A stretch of DNA of 64,000 bases, taken from contig NZ_BMRZ01000002.1 in the NCBI RefSeq assembly GCF_014648895.1, positions 744,001-808,000 on the forward strand, read 5' to 3'. The translations under genes were made by a program, and so were the position numbers. The notes below the pieces were generated by a model, which searched no databases, was not told the origin of the DNA, and worked only from the letters and a program-made list of their open reading frames with translations. The DNA is from Streptomyces tanashiensis. Lineage in GTDB: Bacteria > Actinomycetota > Actinomycetes > Streptomycetales > Streptomycetaceae. Below, in pieces: positions 53,480 through 61,987 of this stretch; positions within the stretch are counted from its first letter, which is position 1; the number at the start of each line of letters is the position of its first letter.

Positions 53480-54403
53480 ATGCGTGCGGTGGTCGTGGAG
53501 CAGTGGGGCGGTCCGGAGCAGCTCGTCGAGCGCGAGGTGGAGCGCCCGGAGCCGGGCCTGAACGAGGTGCTGGTACGGGTCCACGCCGCCGGGGTGAACC
53601 CGGTGGACTGGAAGACCCGCGCGAGCGGCGGCCTCATCGAGTGGGGTGCTCTGCCTGCCGTCGGCTGGGACGTCTCCGGCACGGTCGAGGCCGTGGGGCC
53701 GGGCGTCGGGATCCTCCGCCCGGGCGACGAGGTCTTCGGGATGCCGCTGTTTCCCCGGCAGGCGGGCGGATACGCCGAGTACGTCGTCGCGCCGGCCCGC
53801 CACCTCGCGCCGAAGCCGGCGTCGCTCACGCACGTGGAGGCCGCGGCTCTGCCGCTCGCCGCGCTGACCGCCTGGCAGGCCCTGGTCGACGCGGCGGACG
53901 TACGACCCGGTGAGCGCGTGCTGGTGCACGCCGCGGCCGGCGGCGTGGGCCACCTCGCCGTCCAGATCGCCAAGGCACGCGGCGCGTACGTCGTCGGCAC
54001 GGCCAGCACCGCCAAGCACGAGCTGCTCCGGGAGCTCGGTGCGGACGAGGTGCTCGACTACCGCGAGACCCGGTTCGAGGACGCCGTCTCCGACATCGAC
54101 GTCGTCCTCGACGCGCTCGGCGGCGAGACGGCCGAGCGTTCCCTGAGGGTGCTGCGGGCCGGAGGCCGGCTCATCACCCTGCCCGGCCCCGACGACGTGC
54201 CCGTCGCCCCCGACGGCGTGCGGGCCGCCTGGGTCCTGGTCGAGCCCGACCACCTCGGCCTGCGCGAGATCGCCGCCCTGGTGGAGAGCGGCGCGCTGCG
54301 CCCGGTCGTCGACACCGTCCTGCCGCTGTCCGAGGCCGCGAAGGCCCACGAGCTCGGCGAGCGGGGCCGTACGACCGGCAAGATCGTCCTGTCGGTCGTC
54401 TGA
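53480..54403 (+). CDS. NADP-dependent quinone oxidoreductase (MDR family)
   Basis: 307 aa, zinc-independent medium-chain reductase. N-terminal GroES-like domain (MRAVVVEQWGGPEQLVEREVERPEPGLNEVLVRVHAAGVNPVDWK) and Rossmann domain with the nucleotide loop VLVHAAAGGVGHLAVQIAKARGAYVVGTAS. It reduces quinones or enones with NADPH. The ATG at 53480 follows GAGGCGAAGAG. Divergent from the GlxA-like regulator with 120 bp between, a common Streptomyces arrangement. Confidence 0.92.
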   Translation: MRAVVVEQWGGPEQLVEREVERPEPGLNEVLVRVHAAGVNPVDWKTRASGGLIEWGALPAVGWDVSGTVEAVGPGVGILRPGDEVFGMPLFPRQAGGYAEYVVAPARHLAPKPASLTHVEAAALPLAALTAWQALVDAADVRPGERVLVHAAAGGVGHLAVQIAKARGAYVVGTASTAKHELLRELGADEVLDYRETRFEDAVSDIDVVLDALGGETAERSLRVLRAGGRLITLPGPDDVPVAPDGVRAAWVLVEPDHLGLREIAALVESGALRPVVDTVLPLSEAAKAHELGERGRTTGKIVLSVV

Positions 54404-54421
54404 CGTCCGGCCCGAAGGCCC

Positions 54422-54565
54422 GGACGAGGCAGCACCGGCCGGCCAGGACGAGACAGCCCCGGCCGGCCCGGACGAGGCAGCTTCGGCCGGCCCGGACGAG
54501 GCAGCTTCGGCCGGTCCGGACGAGGCAGCTTCGGCCGGTCCGGACGAGGCAGCCCCGGCAACAGG
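54422..54565. repeat. 24-bp minisatellite, six copies
   Basis: Six head-to-tail units of 24 bp starting at 54422, 54446, 54470, 54494, 54518 and 54542. Copies 3-5 are nearly identical (GGACGAGGCAGCTTCGGCCG plus GTCC or GCCC); the outer copies have diverged. The period equals eight codons (DEAASAGP in one plus-strand frame), but no start codon places it in a gene. It fills the gap between the oxidoreductase stop and the SpoIIE-phosphatase start. Confidence 0.92.
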
Positions 54566-54597
54566 ACAGGTCCCTTCGGCTGAGGTATGCCTTTCCC

Positions 54598-55728
54598 ATG
54601 GATGTCCGTCGGCGAGCCTTCGTCCCCCGCGCTTCCCGGGCCGGCGGACGGCTGCTGCTCGCGGTGCCCTTCGCGCTGATCGCGGCGGTCACGGTCGTGG
54701 ACGTCCTGTCGCCGCCCGATGTCCATCTGGGACCGTTCCTGATCGCCGCGCCCGCTGTGACCGCGTCGTTCGCCGGGCCTCGCATGACGGCCTTCGTGGG
54801 TGCGGTCGCGGTCCTGGCCCAGTCGGTGGTGGCCGTCGCACGGACGAGCATCACGGATCTCAACCACACGTACCAGATCGTCGCCCTGGTCCTGATCTCT
54901 GTCATCGCGACCTTCTTCGCCCATCTGCGCGAGCGGGACGAGAAGCGGGTGACCCGGCTGCGCTTCATCGCACAGGCCGCCCAGAGCGTCGTCCTCCGCC
55001 CGCTCCCCCACCGGGCGGGGCCGCTGCACATCGCCTCCGTCTACCTGGCGGCCGAGGAGGAGGCCCAGATGGGCGGCGACCTGTACGCGGCCGCCCGCAC
55101 CGGGACGGGGACCCGGCTGCTGATCGGCGACGCCAGGGGCAAGGGCCTCGACGCGATCAGCGAGGCGTCGCTCGTCCTGGGCGCCTTCCGGGTGACCGCC
55201 CACCGCGAGCAGGCGCTCCCGGAGCTGGTCGGGCACCTGGAGGAGGGCGTCGGTTCGGCCGAGGACACCGAGGTGGCGCCAGGGGCGGAGTCCGAAGCCG
55301 ACGACACGGACGAGGCCTTCGTCACCGCACTGGTCCTCGACCTCCCGGACCACGAGCCGGTGGTGCGGCTCGTGAACTGCGGACATCCCCCACCGCTGCT
55401 CCTGAGGCGGGGACAGGTGATTCCCCTGGACGCGGCCGACGCGCGACCTCCGCTGGGCCTGTCGGACCTCCTCTCCTCCGACGCGACGGTGGAGACCTTC
55501 CCCTTCGACGTCGGAGACGTCCTCCTGCTCTACACGGACGGCGTCGTCGAGGCCCGCGACCAGGCGCGAGCCTTCTATCCCCTGGCCGAGCGGCTCACCG
55601 CCTGGGCCGGGGACGACCCGCCGACCCTGCTCGACCATCTCCGGGCCGACCTTCAGGCCTACGCGGGCGGCCATCTCGGCGACGATGCCGCACTTGTCGC
55701 GGTCGAGCGGCTCGCACCGCGTCCGTGA
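54598..55728 (+). CDS. Membrane-bound SpoIIE-type PP2C phosphatase
   Basis: 376 aa. Three N-terminal membrane helices (residues 18-105: LLLAVPFALIAAVTVVDVL, FLIAAPAVTASFAG, VALVLISVIATFFAHL), then a SpoIIE phosphatase domain with metal-binding QMGGDLYAA, GDARGKGLDAISEASL and GHLGDDAALVAVERL. It probably acts in partner-switch regulation of a sigma factor, responding to membrane conditions. The start at 54598 is weakly supported (GAGGT 11 nt upstream). It follows the minisatellite. Confidence 0.9.
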   Translation: MDVRRRAFVPRASRAGGRLLLAVPFALIAAVTVVDVLSPPDVHLGPFLIAAPAVTASFAGPRMTAFVGAVAVLAQSVVAVARTSITDLNHTYQIVALVLISVIATFFAHLRERDEKRVTRLRFIAQAAQSVVLRPLPHRAGPLHIASVYLAAEEEAQMGGDLYAAARTGTGTRLLIGDARGKGLDAISEASLVLGAFRVTAHREQALPELVGHLEEGVGSAEDTEVAPGAESEADDTDEAFVTALVLDLPDHEPVVRLVNCGHPPPLLLRRGQVIPLDAADARPPLGLSDLLSSDATVETFPFDVGDVLLLYTDGVVEARDQARAFYPLAERLTAWAGDDPPTLLDHLRADLQAYAGGHLGDDAALVAVERLAPRP

Positions 55729-55906
55729 CCGCTCGGGGGAAGAGACCGATCGCCCCTGAAGTCGCGAGGCCATGCGCGCGCCCGCTCGTCTCCCGAACGA
55801 CAGGTCGACCGGGCGCCAGTCCTGTGAGGGAGCGCCCGCCGTCGTGATCAAGCCGTTCTGGGGGCGCTGGGCATGCGCCGAGCGGTGCCGGGGCACCGAT
55901 GCCCGC

Positions 55907-56287
55907 GTGCCCATCACGGACGAGACACAGCGATTCACCGCCCTGTCGGCGCGACTGACCGGCTTCGACCCGGGGGACCTGGCCGCCACCGGGCTCGTCG
56001 AGGTGTACCGGGCGGTGGCGGCGGAACGGCTCGGCTCGGAGCGGTACGAGCGGCTGCTGCGGGAGCTCCGGGACCCCGGCGAGCTGCCGGCGGCGAGTGG
56101 CGAGCTCCGTGCGGGGGCCCGGGCCGTCACGTACCTCTGGTACACGGGCAGCTGGCCGGGCCCGCCACCGAGGCTGGTCTCCCCGCGCGCCTACGCCGAG
56201 GGCCTCGTGTGGAAGGCGGCCGGTGTCCCGGCTCCCGCCACCGACCCCGGAGGGTACGGAAGCTGGGCCGAAGGGGGCCGGCAGTGA
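55907..56287 (+). CDS. Small subunit-like protein of a GMC sugar dehydrogenase
   Basis: 126 aa from a GTG at 55907. The helical sequence FTALSARLTGFDPGDLAATGLVEVYRAVAAE and ARAVTYLWYTGSWPGPPP resembles the small subunits of FAD-dependent sorbitol/gluconate dehydrogenases, which act as chaperone or export partners of the GMC subunit. The start is uncertain; the frame is open to an ATG at 55772, and the intervening residues are not family-like. Its TGA overlaps the GTG of the GMC gene (GTGA), supporting a complex. No Tat signal is visible. Confidence 0.65.
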   Translation: MPITDETQRFTALSARLTGFDPGDLAATGLVEVYRAVAAERLGSERYERLLRELRDPGELPAASGELRAGARAVTYLWYTGSWPGPPPRLVSPRAYAEGLVWKAAGVPAPATDPGGYGSWAEGGRQ

Positions 56288-58122
56288 CGCGGTACGACGT
56301 GATCGTCGTGGGTGCGGGCGTCGCCGGCTCCCTCGTCGCGCACCACCTCGGGAAGCACGGGCGAAGGGTCCTCGTCCTGGAGGCGGGCGCCGCCCGGCCC
56401 GGCGGCGGCGCACCGGCCACCGACCCGCTCACCGACTACCTGGCGGCCTCCGCCAGACTGCCGGGATCCCCCTATCTCCCCCGTCCGGCAGCCCCGGCAC
56501 CCGAGATGACGGACCTCGCCGGCACGGACGGAACCCCGGGCTTCCGGTCATCCGGCCATCTGCGCCAGGACGGCCCGCTCCCGTACGCCAGCGGCTACGT
56601 CCGCGCCAACGGCGGCACCGGCAACGTCTGGACCGGCCTCGTGCCGCGCATGCTGCCGGAGGACTTCGACACCGAGCCCTTCGGGTACGGGCGGAGATGG
56701 CCGCTCACCTACGACGACCTGGAGCCTCACTACCGGTCGGCCGAGGAGCAGCTGGGCGTGGCCGCCGACGCCGAGGAGCAGCGCGCCCACCTCGGCCTGC
56801 CCTTCCCCGACGGCTACGTCTACCCCATGCGGCCCCTGCCGCCCGCACGCCTGGACCGCCTCTTCTCGGCCCGTCTCGACGGGCGGCGCGTCAAGGACCC
56901 CGTCGCCCTGAGCGAGGTGGAGCTGAGGGTCGTGGGCACCCCGCACGCGCGCAACGGCGTCCCCGATCCTCGGTACGACGGCGGCCGGGGCTACGTTCCG
57001 CGTGGGCGGGACGGGCGGCGGGATCCGGACAGCCGGTGCGTGGGCAACGCGAGCTGCATCCCGCACTGCCCGTCGTACGCGAAGTACACCCCGCTCAAGA
57101 CCCAGGGGCGGTGGAGCACGTCCGTGACGCTCCGGGACCGGTCCGTGGTGAGCCGTGTCCTCGTCGACGGGCGGGGACGGGCCACGGGCGTGGAGTACCT
57201 CTCGTACGGAGGTGAGGCGACCGTCGCGCACGCCGATGTCGTCGTGCTCGCCGCGCATGCGGTGGAGAACGCCCGGCTGCTGCTCCTGTCGGGGCTCGCG
57301 GGCCGCAGCGGGCAGGTCGGCCGCAATCTGATGGATCATCCGGTGCTGCTGACCTGGGGGCTGTTGCCCGACGCGGAGCACGCGGGATCGTATCGGGGGC
57401 CCGGCTCCGTCTCGGGTTTCGAGGGGTTCCGCTCGGGCCCGGCCCGTCGGCTGCGGGCGCCGTTCCGCGTCGAGTTCGGGACGTGGGGATGGATCTGGGC
57501 CAAGGGCCCCGTCGACACGGACGTGGACCACTTCCTCACCGAACGGGGCTTGTTCGGCGCGGAGTTGAGGACGGCCGTCAGGGACAGGGTCCGCCGCCAG
57601 TTCACCCTGCAGTTCGAGATGGAGCAGGCTGCCGACCCCGCCAACCGGGTCACCCTCCACCCGACCGAGCGCGATGCCCTCGGCCTGCCCCGGCCCCTGG
57701 TCACCTACGACCTCGACGAGCACGTCAAGGAGGGGATGGCCGCCGCCCGGGCCGTGTCGGACCAGATCTTCGCGCTGCTCGGCGCGGAGGACCACACGGA
57801 CTACACGCCGTCGGCGGCCTGGCCCGGCCGCTTCGAACACCGCGGGCGCACGTACGGCTACCGCGGGGCCGGCCATGCCGCCGGCACCCACGTCATGGGC
57901 GACTCCCCCGCCACGTCCGTGGTGGACGCCTGGCAGCGCTGCTGGGACCACCCCGGTCTGTACGCCGTCGGCTGCGGCAGCATGCCCTCGGTGGCCACGT
58001 CCAACCCGACACTGACGATGGCCGCGCTGGCCCTGCGCAGCGCCGAGCGCATCGAGGCGGACCTGACGGCCCGCGACCGCCCCCTCTCCCTCGCCCCGAC
58101 CGCCCCTGGAGCCTCCGCATGA
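56284..58122 (+). CDS. GMC-type FAD-dependent oxidoreductase
   Basis: 612 aa. FAD-binding start YDVIVVGAGVAGSLVAHHLGKHGRRVLVLEAG; RWPLTYDDLEPHYRSAEEQLGV; a Cys-rich segment CVGNASCIPHCPSYAKYTPLK typical of gluconate/sorbitol dehydrogenase-type GMC proteins; and the C-terminal active-site region GHAAGTHVMG and SNPTLTMAALALRSAERI, supplying the His and Asn. It oxidises an alcohol or sugar hydroxyl. GTG start overlaps the small-subunit stop; its own stop overlaps the next ATG. No secretion signal is seen, so the complex is likely cytosolic. Confidence 0.88.
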   Translation: MTRYDVIVVGAGVAGSLVAHHLGKHGRRVLVLEAGAARPGGGAPATDPLTDYLAASARLPGSPYLPRPAAPAPEMTDLAGTDGTPGFRSSGHLRQDGPLPYASGYVRANGGTGNVWTGLVPRMLPEDFDTEPFGYGRRWPLTYDDLEPHYRSAEEQLGVAADAEEQRAHLGLPFPDGYVYPMRPLPPARLDRLFSARLDGRRVKDPVALSEVELRVVGTPHARNGVPDPRYDGGRGYVPRGRDGRRDPDSRCVGNASCIPHCPSYAKYTPLKTQGRWSTSVTLRDRSVVSRVLVDGRGRATGVEYLSYGGEATVAHADVVVLAAHAVENARLLLLSGLAGRSGQVGRNLMDHPVLLTWGLLPDAEHAGSYRGPGSVSGFEGFRSGPARRLRAPFRVEFGTWGWIWAKGPVDTDVDHFLTERGLFGAELRTAVRDRVRRQFTLQFEMEQAADPANRVTLHPTERDALGLPRPLVTYDLDEHVKEGMAAARAVSDQIFALLGAEDHTDYTPSAAWPGRFEHRGRTYGYRGAGHAAGTHVMGDSPATSVVDAWQRCWDHPGLYAVGCGSMPSVATSNPTLTMAALALRSAERIEADLTARDRPLSLAPTAPGASA

Positions 58123-58985
58123 GCGCGCTGCCTCTGCCGCCCGTACCCGAACCCTTCCGACTCCCCTTCCATTACGGCGCGTTGCACCAGCTCGGTGTCG
58201 ACTGGCTGGTCGACCCGCGTCCGGTCCACGAGCTGCTCTCCAAGCACCACCCGGACCTGACGGCGGCCACGTTCGACGACGGGCGTGCTCTGGTCTCCCT
58301 CAACTACCAGCTGTACTTCGCGCAGTACGCGTTCGGCGGAGGCGTCACCCAGGAGATCGAGTTCAACGTCATCGCCTTCCCGACGGCCGACGCACACCGT
58401 CTGCCGCAACTGACCTATGCCGAGTACGCGCAGGGCTGGGACCAGACCAAGCTGCTCGGCATCGCCCGGCTGCACGTCGTGTGCGACAACCCGTTCGCGA
58501 TCAGGGCCGGGCGGGAGCTCTACGCGGAACCGAAGTACCCGGGCTGGTTCGAGGTCGGACTGCCGTCCCTCAACGGTCCCGCGGGCGAGACGTGGACCGT
58601 GCGGTGCAAGGCGGCCGAGGTCGGCCCGGACGACACCCTGGAGAAGGATCCGGCCCCGCTGCTCGACCTCACGGCCAAGCTGGACGGCCTCACCGCCGTC
58701 ACCGCCTGTGCCGCTCCGGTCACCGGCTACGGCACCGACCGCGAGGGGCGTCTGCTGGCCGGCCCGATGAACGTCTACCAGCCCTACGGCTGGTACGACC
58801 TGAGCGCACCCGACCACTCCGGGCGCGCCCACCTCGTCGTGCACGCCCCGGACAGCGACCTGGGGTGCGACCTGCGCGCCCTCCTCCCGGACGGCACGCC
58901 GGCCACCGGTGCCTGGACCTACCAGTCACCGCCGGTCGCCGCCCACAACCGCCCGTACTACCTGCCGACGGGGCCGCGCCTCTGA
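58119..58985 (+). CDS. Acetoacetate decarboxylase-like protein
   Basis: 288 aa of the acetoacetate decarboxylase fold. EIEFNVIAFPTADAHRLPQLTYAEY and GRELYAEPKYPGWFEVGLP correspond to the family's core; the Lys in AEPK sits where the decarboxylase Schiff-base Lys lies. The ATG overlaps the GMC stop (ATGA). Oxidation by the GMC enzyme followed by decarboxylation or lyase/hydratase chemistry on the product is a reasonable guess, but many members of this fold are not decarboxylases. Confidence 0.75.
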   Translation: MSALPLPPVPEPFRLPFHYGALHQLGVDWLVDPRPVHELLSKHHPDLTAATFDDGRALVSLNYQLYFAQYAFGGGVTQEIEFNVIAFPTADAHRLPQLTYAEYAQGWDQTKLLGIARLHVVCDNPFAIRAGRELYAEPKYPGWFEVGLPSLNGPAGETWTVRCKAAEVGPDDTLEKDPAPLLDLTAKLDGLTAVTACAAPVTGYGTDREGRLLAGPMNVYQPYGWYDLSAPDHSGRAHLVVHAPDSDLGCDLRALLPDGTPATGAWTYQSPPVAAHNRPYYLPTGPRL

Positions 58986-59039
58986 TGCCCGGACCAGGCC
59001 GGGCCGCCAGACACGACTGTTCACACTGTGGACAGGTGC

Positions 59040-59067
59040 TTGAGACGCTCTCCCCTCGTGCTAGCGT
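59040..59067 (+). promoter_or_regulatory. Promoter of the Met-attenuated operon
   Basis: TTGAGA at 59040-59045 and TAGCGT at 59062-59067 with 16 bp between them match a housekeeping (HrdB-type) promoter. A start 7 nt after the -10 box would fall at 59074-59075, on the ATG of the leader peptide, so the leader mRNA would be leaderless. Confidence 0.7.
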
Positions 59068-59074
59068 CCCGCCC

Positions 59075-59140
59075 ATGCAGCACACCCTCGCCCTCGCCAT
59101 GATGCGAATGATGCCCCGGCCCCCGGAGGCGCTTCGCTAG
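59075..59140 (+). CDS. Methionine-rich leader peptide
   Basis: A 21-codon ORF (opening MQHTLALAMM, closing PRPPEALR) with five Met codons, four of them at codons 9, 10, 12 and 13 (Met-Met-Arg-Met-Met). There is no Shine-Dalgarno sequence, and the promoter geometry makes the transcript leaderless, as for other actinobacterial attenuator peptides. Its stop TAG lies in the middle of a 16-bp palindrome. Ribosome stalling at the Met codons when charged Met-tRNA is scarce would set the choice between the downstream RNA structures. Confidence 0.85.
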   Translation: MQHTLALAMMRMMPRPPEALR

Positions 59141-59198
59141 CGAAGCCGTGTGCGCACAGGATGCGACGGACCCTCCGGAAACGGAGGGTCCGTTTTTT
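59123..59198 (+). terminator. Attenuator: antiterminator arm, palindrome and intrinsic terminator
   Basis: The terminator is GGACCCTCCG (59168-59177), GAAA tetraloop, CGGAGGGTCC (59182-59191), followed by G and six T (59193-59198): a perfect 10-bp stem with a real U-tail, rare in this genome. CCGGAGG at 59123-59129, 10 nt after the Met codons, is complementary to CCTCCGG at 59172-59178 in the terminator's 5' arm, so it is a ready antiterminator. Between them lies the perfect palindrome GCTTCGCTAGCGAAGC (59131-59146). Confidence 0.85.
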
Positions 59199-59303
59199 GT
59201 TGCGCCGGCCCGGTCACCGACGGTCACCGGGCCCGGGTGCCACCCGACCTCATCGCCACCCCACCCCCGCTCTCACCACTCGACAGAAGGCGAAGTACCT
59301 GCC

Positions 59304-60140
59304 ATGACCCTTCTACCGGTCGTCTCCCTCACCGACTGTGCCGACCCCAACGCGCTGGCGCGCCAGTCCACCCGGATCGCCACGCTCTTCGGCGCCACCC
59401 CGACCGTCCTTCCGCTGGGGGGACCGGACCCGGAGGGCGCCGCCGCCCTCACCCTGCTCGACCTGCTCCGCTCCACCGATCTCATCGGCGGGCCGACGCA
59501 GCCGGTGGTGATCCTGGTCAACATCGCTCCGAGGGACGGACACTGGCCCAACGGCGTGCCGTTCTGCTACTTCCGCCACGGGGACCACCTGGTCATCAGC
59601 ACGCTGAACCACCGGGTGCTCGACCCGCTGGTCACCTATCTGGGCCTGACGGAGGTTCAGGTCACCGACGTCCGCGCGGTGTTGGAGGCCGCTGCCGCCG
59701 GATGGGCCGAGCTGACGCCGGCCGAGATCGAGGAGATGGTGCGGACGCAGTTCCGGAGCCTGTGGTACGTGCCGCTGCTGGCGCGCTGGCTGGCGGACGG
59801 CCGCCCCGTCCCCGCACGGCCGACGGCGGTGCAGCAGTCCGTCGCGCAGGACGTGCGGGTCGCCGTCGTGGACAACTTCGGCAACTGCAAGCTGGACCGG
59901 CCCGCCGCCGAACTCCCCGGTTTCGACGGCACGAAGAGCCTTCTCGTGCACAACCGGCAGGAAGGCCGCGACGTCCGGGTGCGCTGTTACGACCGTCTGC
60001 CCGACGTCCCGCTCGGCGAGCCCGGAATCACGGTCGGAAGCTCCGGGATCGGCTTCGCCGAACTGGTGGTCCGCGGCGGTTCCGCGGCCGAGGTATTCGG
60101 CCTGAACCAGGGCGACCAGGTATTCCGTCTCACCAGCTGA
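59304..60140 (+). CDS. SAM hydrolase/chlorinase (DUF62)-like protein
   Basis: 278 aa, first structural gene after the attenuator. The opening VVSLTDCADPNALARQSTRIATLF and the C-terminal-domain motif VVDNFGNCKLD recall the DUF62 family of SAM hydroxide adenosyltransferases and halogenases (canonical DxxxxDPY and DRFGN). The family's second Asp region is poorly matched, so it is a divergent member at best. Control by a methionine attenuator supports a SAM- or methionine-related role. The start at 59304 gives the family-like opening. Followed by the amino acid importer genes. Confidence 0.6.
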   Translation: MTLLPVVSLTDCADPNALARQSTRIATLFGATPTVLPLGGPDPEGAAALTLLDLLRSTDLIGGPTQPVVILVNIAPRDGHWPNGVPFCYFRHGDHLVISTLNHRVLDPLVTYLGLTEVQVTDVRAVLEAAAAGWAELTPAEIEEMVRTQFRSLWYVPLLARWLADGRPVPARPTAVQQSVAQDVRVAVVDNFGNCKLDRPAAELPGFDGTKSLLVHNRQEGRDVRVRCYDRLPDVPLGEPGITVGSSGIGFAELVVRGGSAAEVFGLNQGDQVFRLTS

Positions 60141-60210
60141 CATGTTATCAACGCGCTACCCCGACCTTTCTTCCGTGCCTTTTCCCGGACTCTCTTGCGA
60201 AGGACCACTG

Positions 60211-61089
60211 ATGTCCCGTATCCGTATATCCCTCGCGGCTTCCGCCGCCGTCGTCGCGCTCGCGGCATCCGCCTGCGCACCCCAGCCGCAGAGCGACGCC
60301 GCGGCACCCGGCTCCAAGGCTTCCAAGGGCTCCGACTGCACGATCGACAGTCCGAGTCTCCATGAGCGCGGCCGGCTGACCATCGCCACCGATTCCCCGG
60401 CGTACGAGCCGTGGTTCGACAGCAACACCCCTTCCAACGGCAAGGGCTTCGAAAGCGCGGTGGCCTACGCGGTGGCCGGCAAGCTGGGTTTCGCCCGGGA
60501 CCAGGTGAAATGGGTCGTCGAGCCCTTCTCCCATTCCTATGCCCCGGGAGCGAAGGCCTTCGACTTCGACATCAACCAGATCTCCATCACTCCGCAGCGC
60601 GCGAAGGCCGTCGATTTCTCCACGAGTTACTACACGGCCAATCAGGCCGTCCTGACGCTGGACGGATCGAAGTTCGCGAAGGCCACGTCGCTGAGTGCGC
60701 TCAAGGACGCCAGGATCGGCGTGCAGGTGGCGACGACCAGCTATCAGGCCGTGCTCGACCAGCTCAAGCCCACGCACAAGCCGAGCGTCTTCAACACCAC
60801 CAAGGACGAGGTCACCGCGCTGACGAACGGTCAGATCGACGCGATCGTCACCGACCTCCCCACCGTCTTCTACCTGGCCGGAGCGGAGCTGGACAACGGC
60901 AGGATCGTCGGCCAGTTCGGCTACGCGGGCGGCACCCCCGAGGAGTTCGGTCTGCTCCTGCCGAAGAACAGCGGCTACACCTCCTGCGTGAACCAGGCCC
61001 TGAGCGCCCTCAAGGCCGACGGCACGCTCGCCGCGCTCACCAAGCAGTGGCTGTCCGCCTCGGCGAACGTCCCCGAGCTCAAGCAGTAG
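60211..61089 (+). CDS. Amino acid ABC transporter substrate-binding lipoprotein
   Basis: 292 aa. Signal peptide with a lipobox ending AASAC (Cys near residue 22), so it is a lipid-anchored periplasmic-type binding protein. Family 3 domain: LTIATDSPAYEPWFD, FESAVAYAVAGKLGF, FDFDINQISITPQRAKAVDFSTSYY, IGVQVATTSYQAVLDQL. It belongs to the polar amino acid type; given the Met attenuator, methionine, a methionine derivative or another sulfur amino acid is the plausible ligand (inference). Confidence 0.9.
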   Translation: MSRIRISLAASAAVVALAASACAPQPQSDAAAPGSKASKGSDCTIDSPSLHERGRLTIATDSPAYEPWFDSNTPSNGKGFESAVAYAVAGKLGFARDQVKWVVEPFSHSYAPGAKAFDFDINQISITPQRAKAVDFSTSYYTANQAVLTLDGSKFAKATSLSALKDARIGVQVATTSYQAVLDQLKPTHKPSVFNTTKDEVTALTNGQIDAIVTDLPTVFYLAGAELDNGRIVGQFGYAGGTPEEFGLLLPKNSGYTSCVNQALSALKADGTLAALTKQWLSASANVPELKQ

Positions 61090-61099
61090 CGGGCCGACC

Positions 61100-61987
61100 G
61101 TGGACCTCACGAAAACGGCCGAGTCGCCCGCGCCGGACGACACCTACCGGCCCAGCGAGCACGAGCTGGAGCGGCAGCGCTTCCGCCGCTCCCGCAGGCG
61201 CCGTCACACCTGGATCTCCGCCCTGTGCACCGTTGTCGCCCTGGTGGCCCTGGGGGCGGCGGCGGTCGCCTCGCCGGGCTGGGAGCGGGTCGACAGCCTG
61301 TTCCTCGACGGCGCCGAGCTCCGGGCCGCGTTCCCCGAACTCCTGCGAGGCTTCTGGCTCAACATCCAGATGTTCCTCGTCGCCGAGGTGCTGATCCTCG
61401 TCCTGGGACTGCTGATCGCCCTGGTGCGCGTGACCCGCGCACCGGGTCTGCAGCCGTTGAGGCTCGCCGCGACCGTCTACGTGGACGTCTTCCGCGGCGT
61501 GCCGACGCTGCTGCTGGTCTTCCTCGTCGGATTCGGACTGCCGGCGCTGCAGCTGCAGGGGACCCCCTCCGAGCCCTGGGTGCTCGGAGTGATCGCCCTG
61601 GTGCTCTCGTACGCCGCCTACGTCGCGGAGGTGTTCCGGGCGGGGCTCAACTCGGTGCACCCCGCGCAGCGGAACGCCGCGCGGGCCCTCGGCCTCAACG
61701 AACGGCAGACGCTGCGGCACGTGGTGCTGCCGCAGGCGGTGCGCAATGTGGTTCCCCCGCTGCTCAACGACTTCATCGCGCTGCAGAAGGACACCGCGCT
61801 GGTCGCCGTCCTCGGCCCGCTGGAGGCGCTCCGGGCCGCGCAGATCAAGGCGGACTACGACTTCAACTACACCCCGTACCTGGGAGCGGCTCTCTTGTTC
61901 ATCGCGGTGACCATTCCGTTGACCCGCTTCGCCGACCGTCTCCAGCGGCGAGCGGCGCGGCGCACCTGGGCGGAGACGGGCCGATGA
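61100..61987 (+). CDS. Amino acid ABC transporter permease
   Basis: 295 aa, GTG start 10 bp after the binding-protein stop. A basic cytosolic N-terminus (RRSRRRRHTW) precedes about five membrane helices. The HisM/GlnP-type docking loop is EVFRAGLNSVHPAQRNAARALGLNERQTLRHVVLPQA, and the segment VYVDVFRGVPTLLLVFLVGFG is a family hallmark. It forms the membrane channel with the ATPase encoded next (ATGA overlap). Confidence 0.9.
   Translation: MDLTKTAESPAPDDTYRPSEHELERQRFRRSRRRRHTWISALCTVVALVALGAAAVASPGWERVDSLFLDGAELRAAFPELLRGFWLNIQMFLVAEVLILVLGLLIALVRVTRAPGLQPLRLAATVYVDVFRGVPTLLLVFLVGFGLPALQLQGTPSEPWVLGVIALVLSYAAYVAEVFRAGLNSVHPAQRNAARALGLNERQTLRHVVLPQAVRNVVPPLLNDFIALQKDTALVAVLGPLEALRAAQIKADYDFNYTPYLGAALLFIAVTIPLTRFADRLQRRAARRTWAETGR

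Noticed and set aside
54422..54565. CRISPR array
   Set aside because: The 24-bp units are directly adjacent with no spacers and no cas genes are present; it is a tandem minisatellite.
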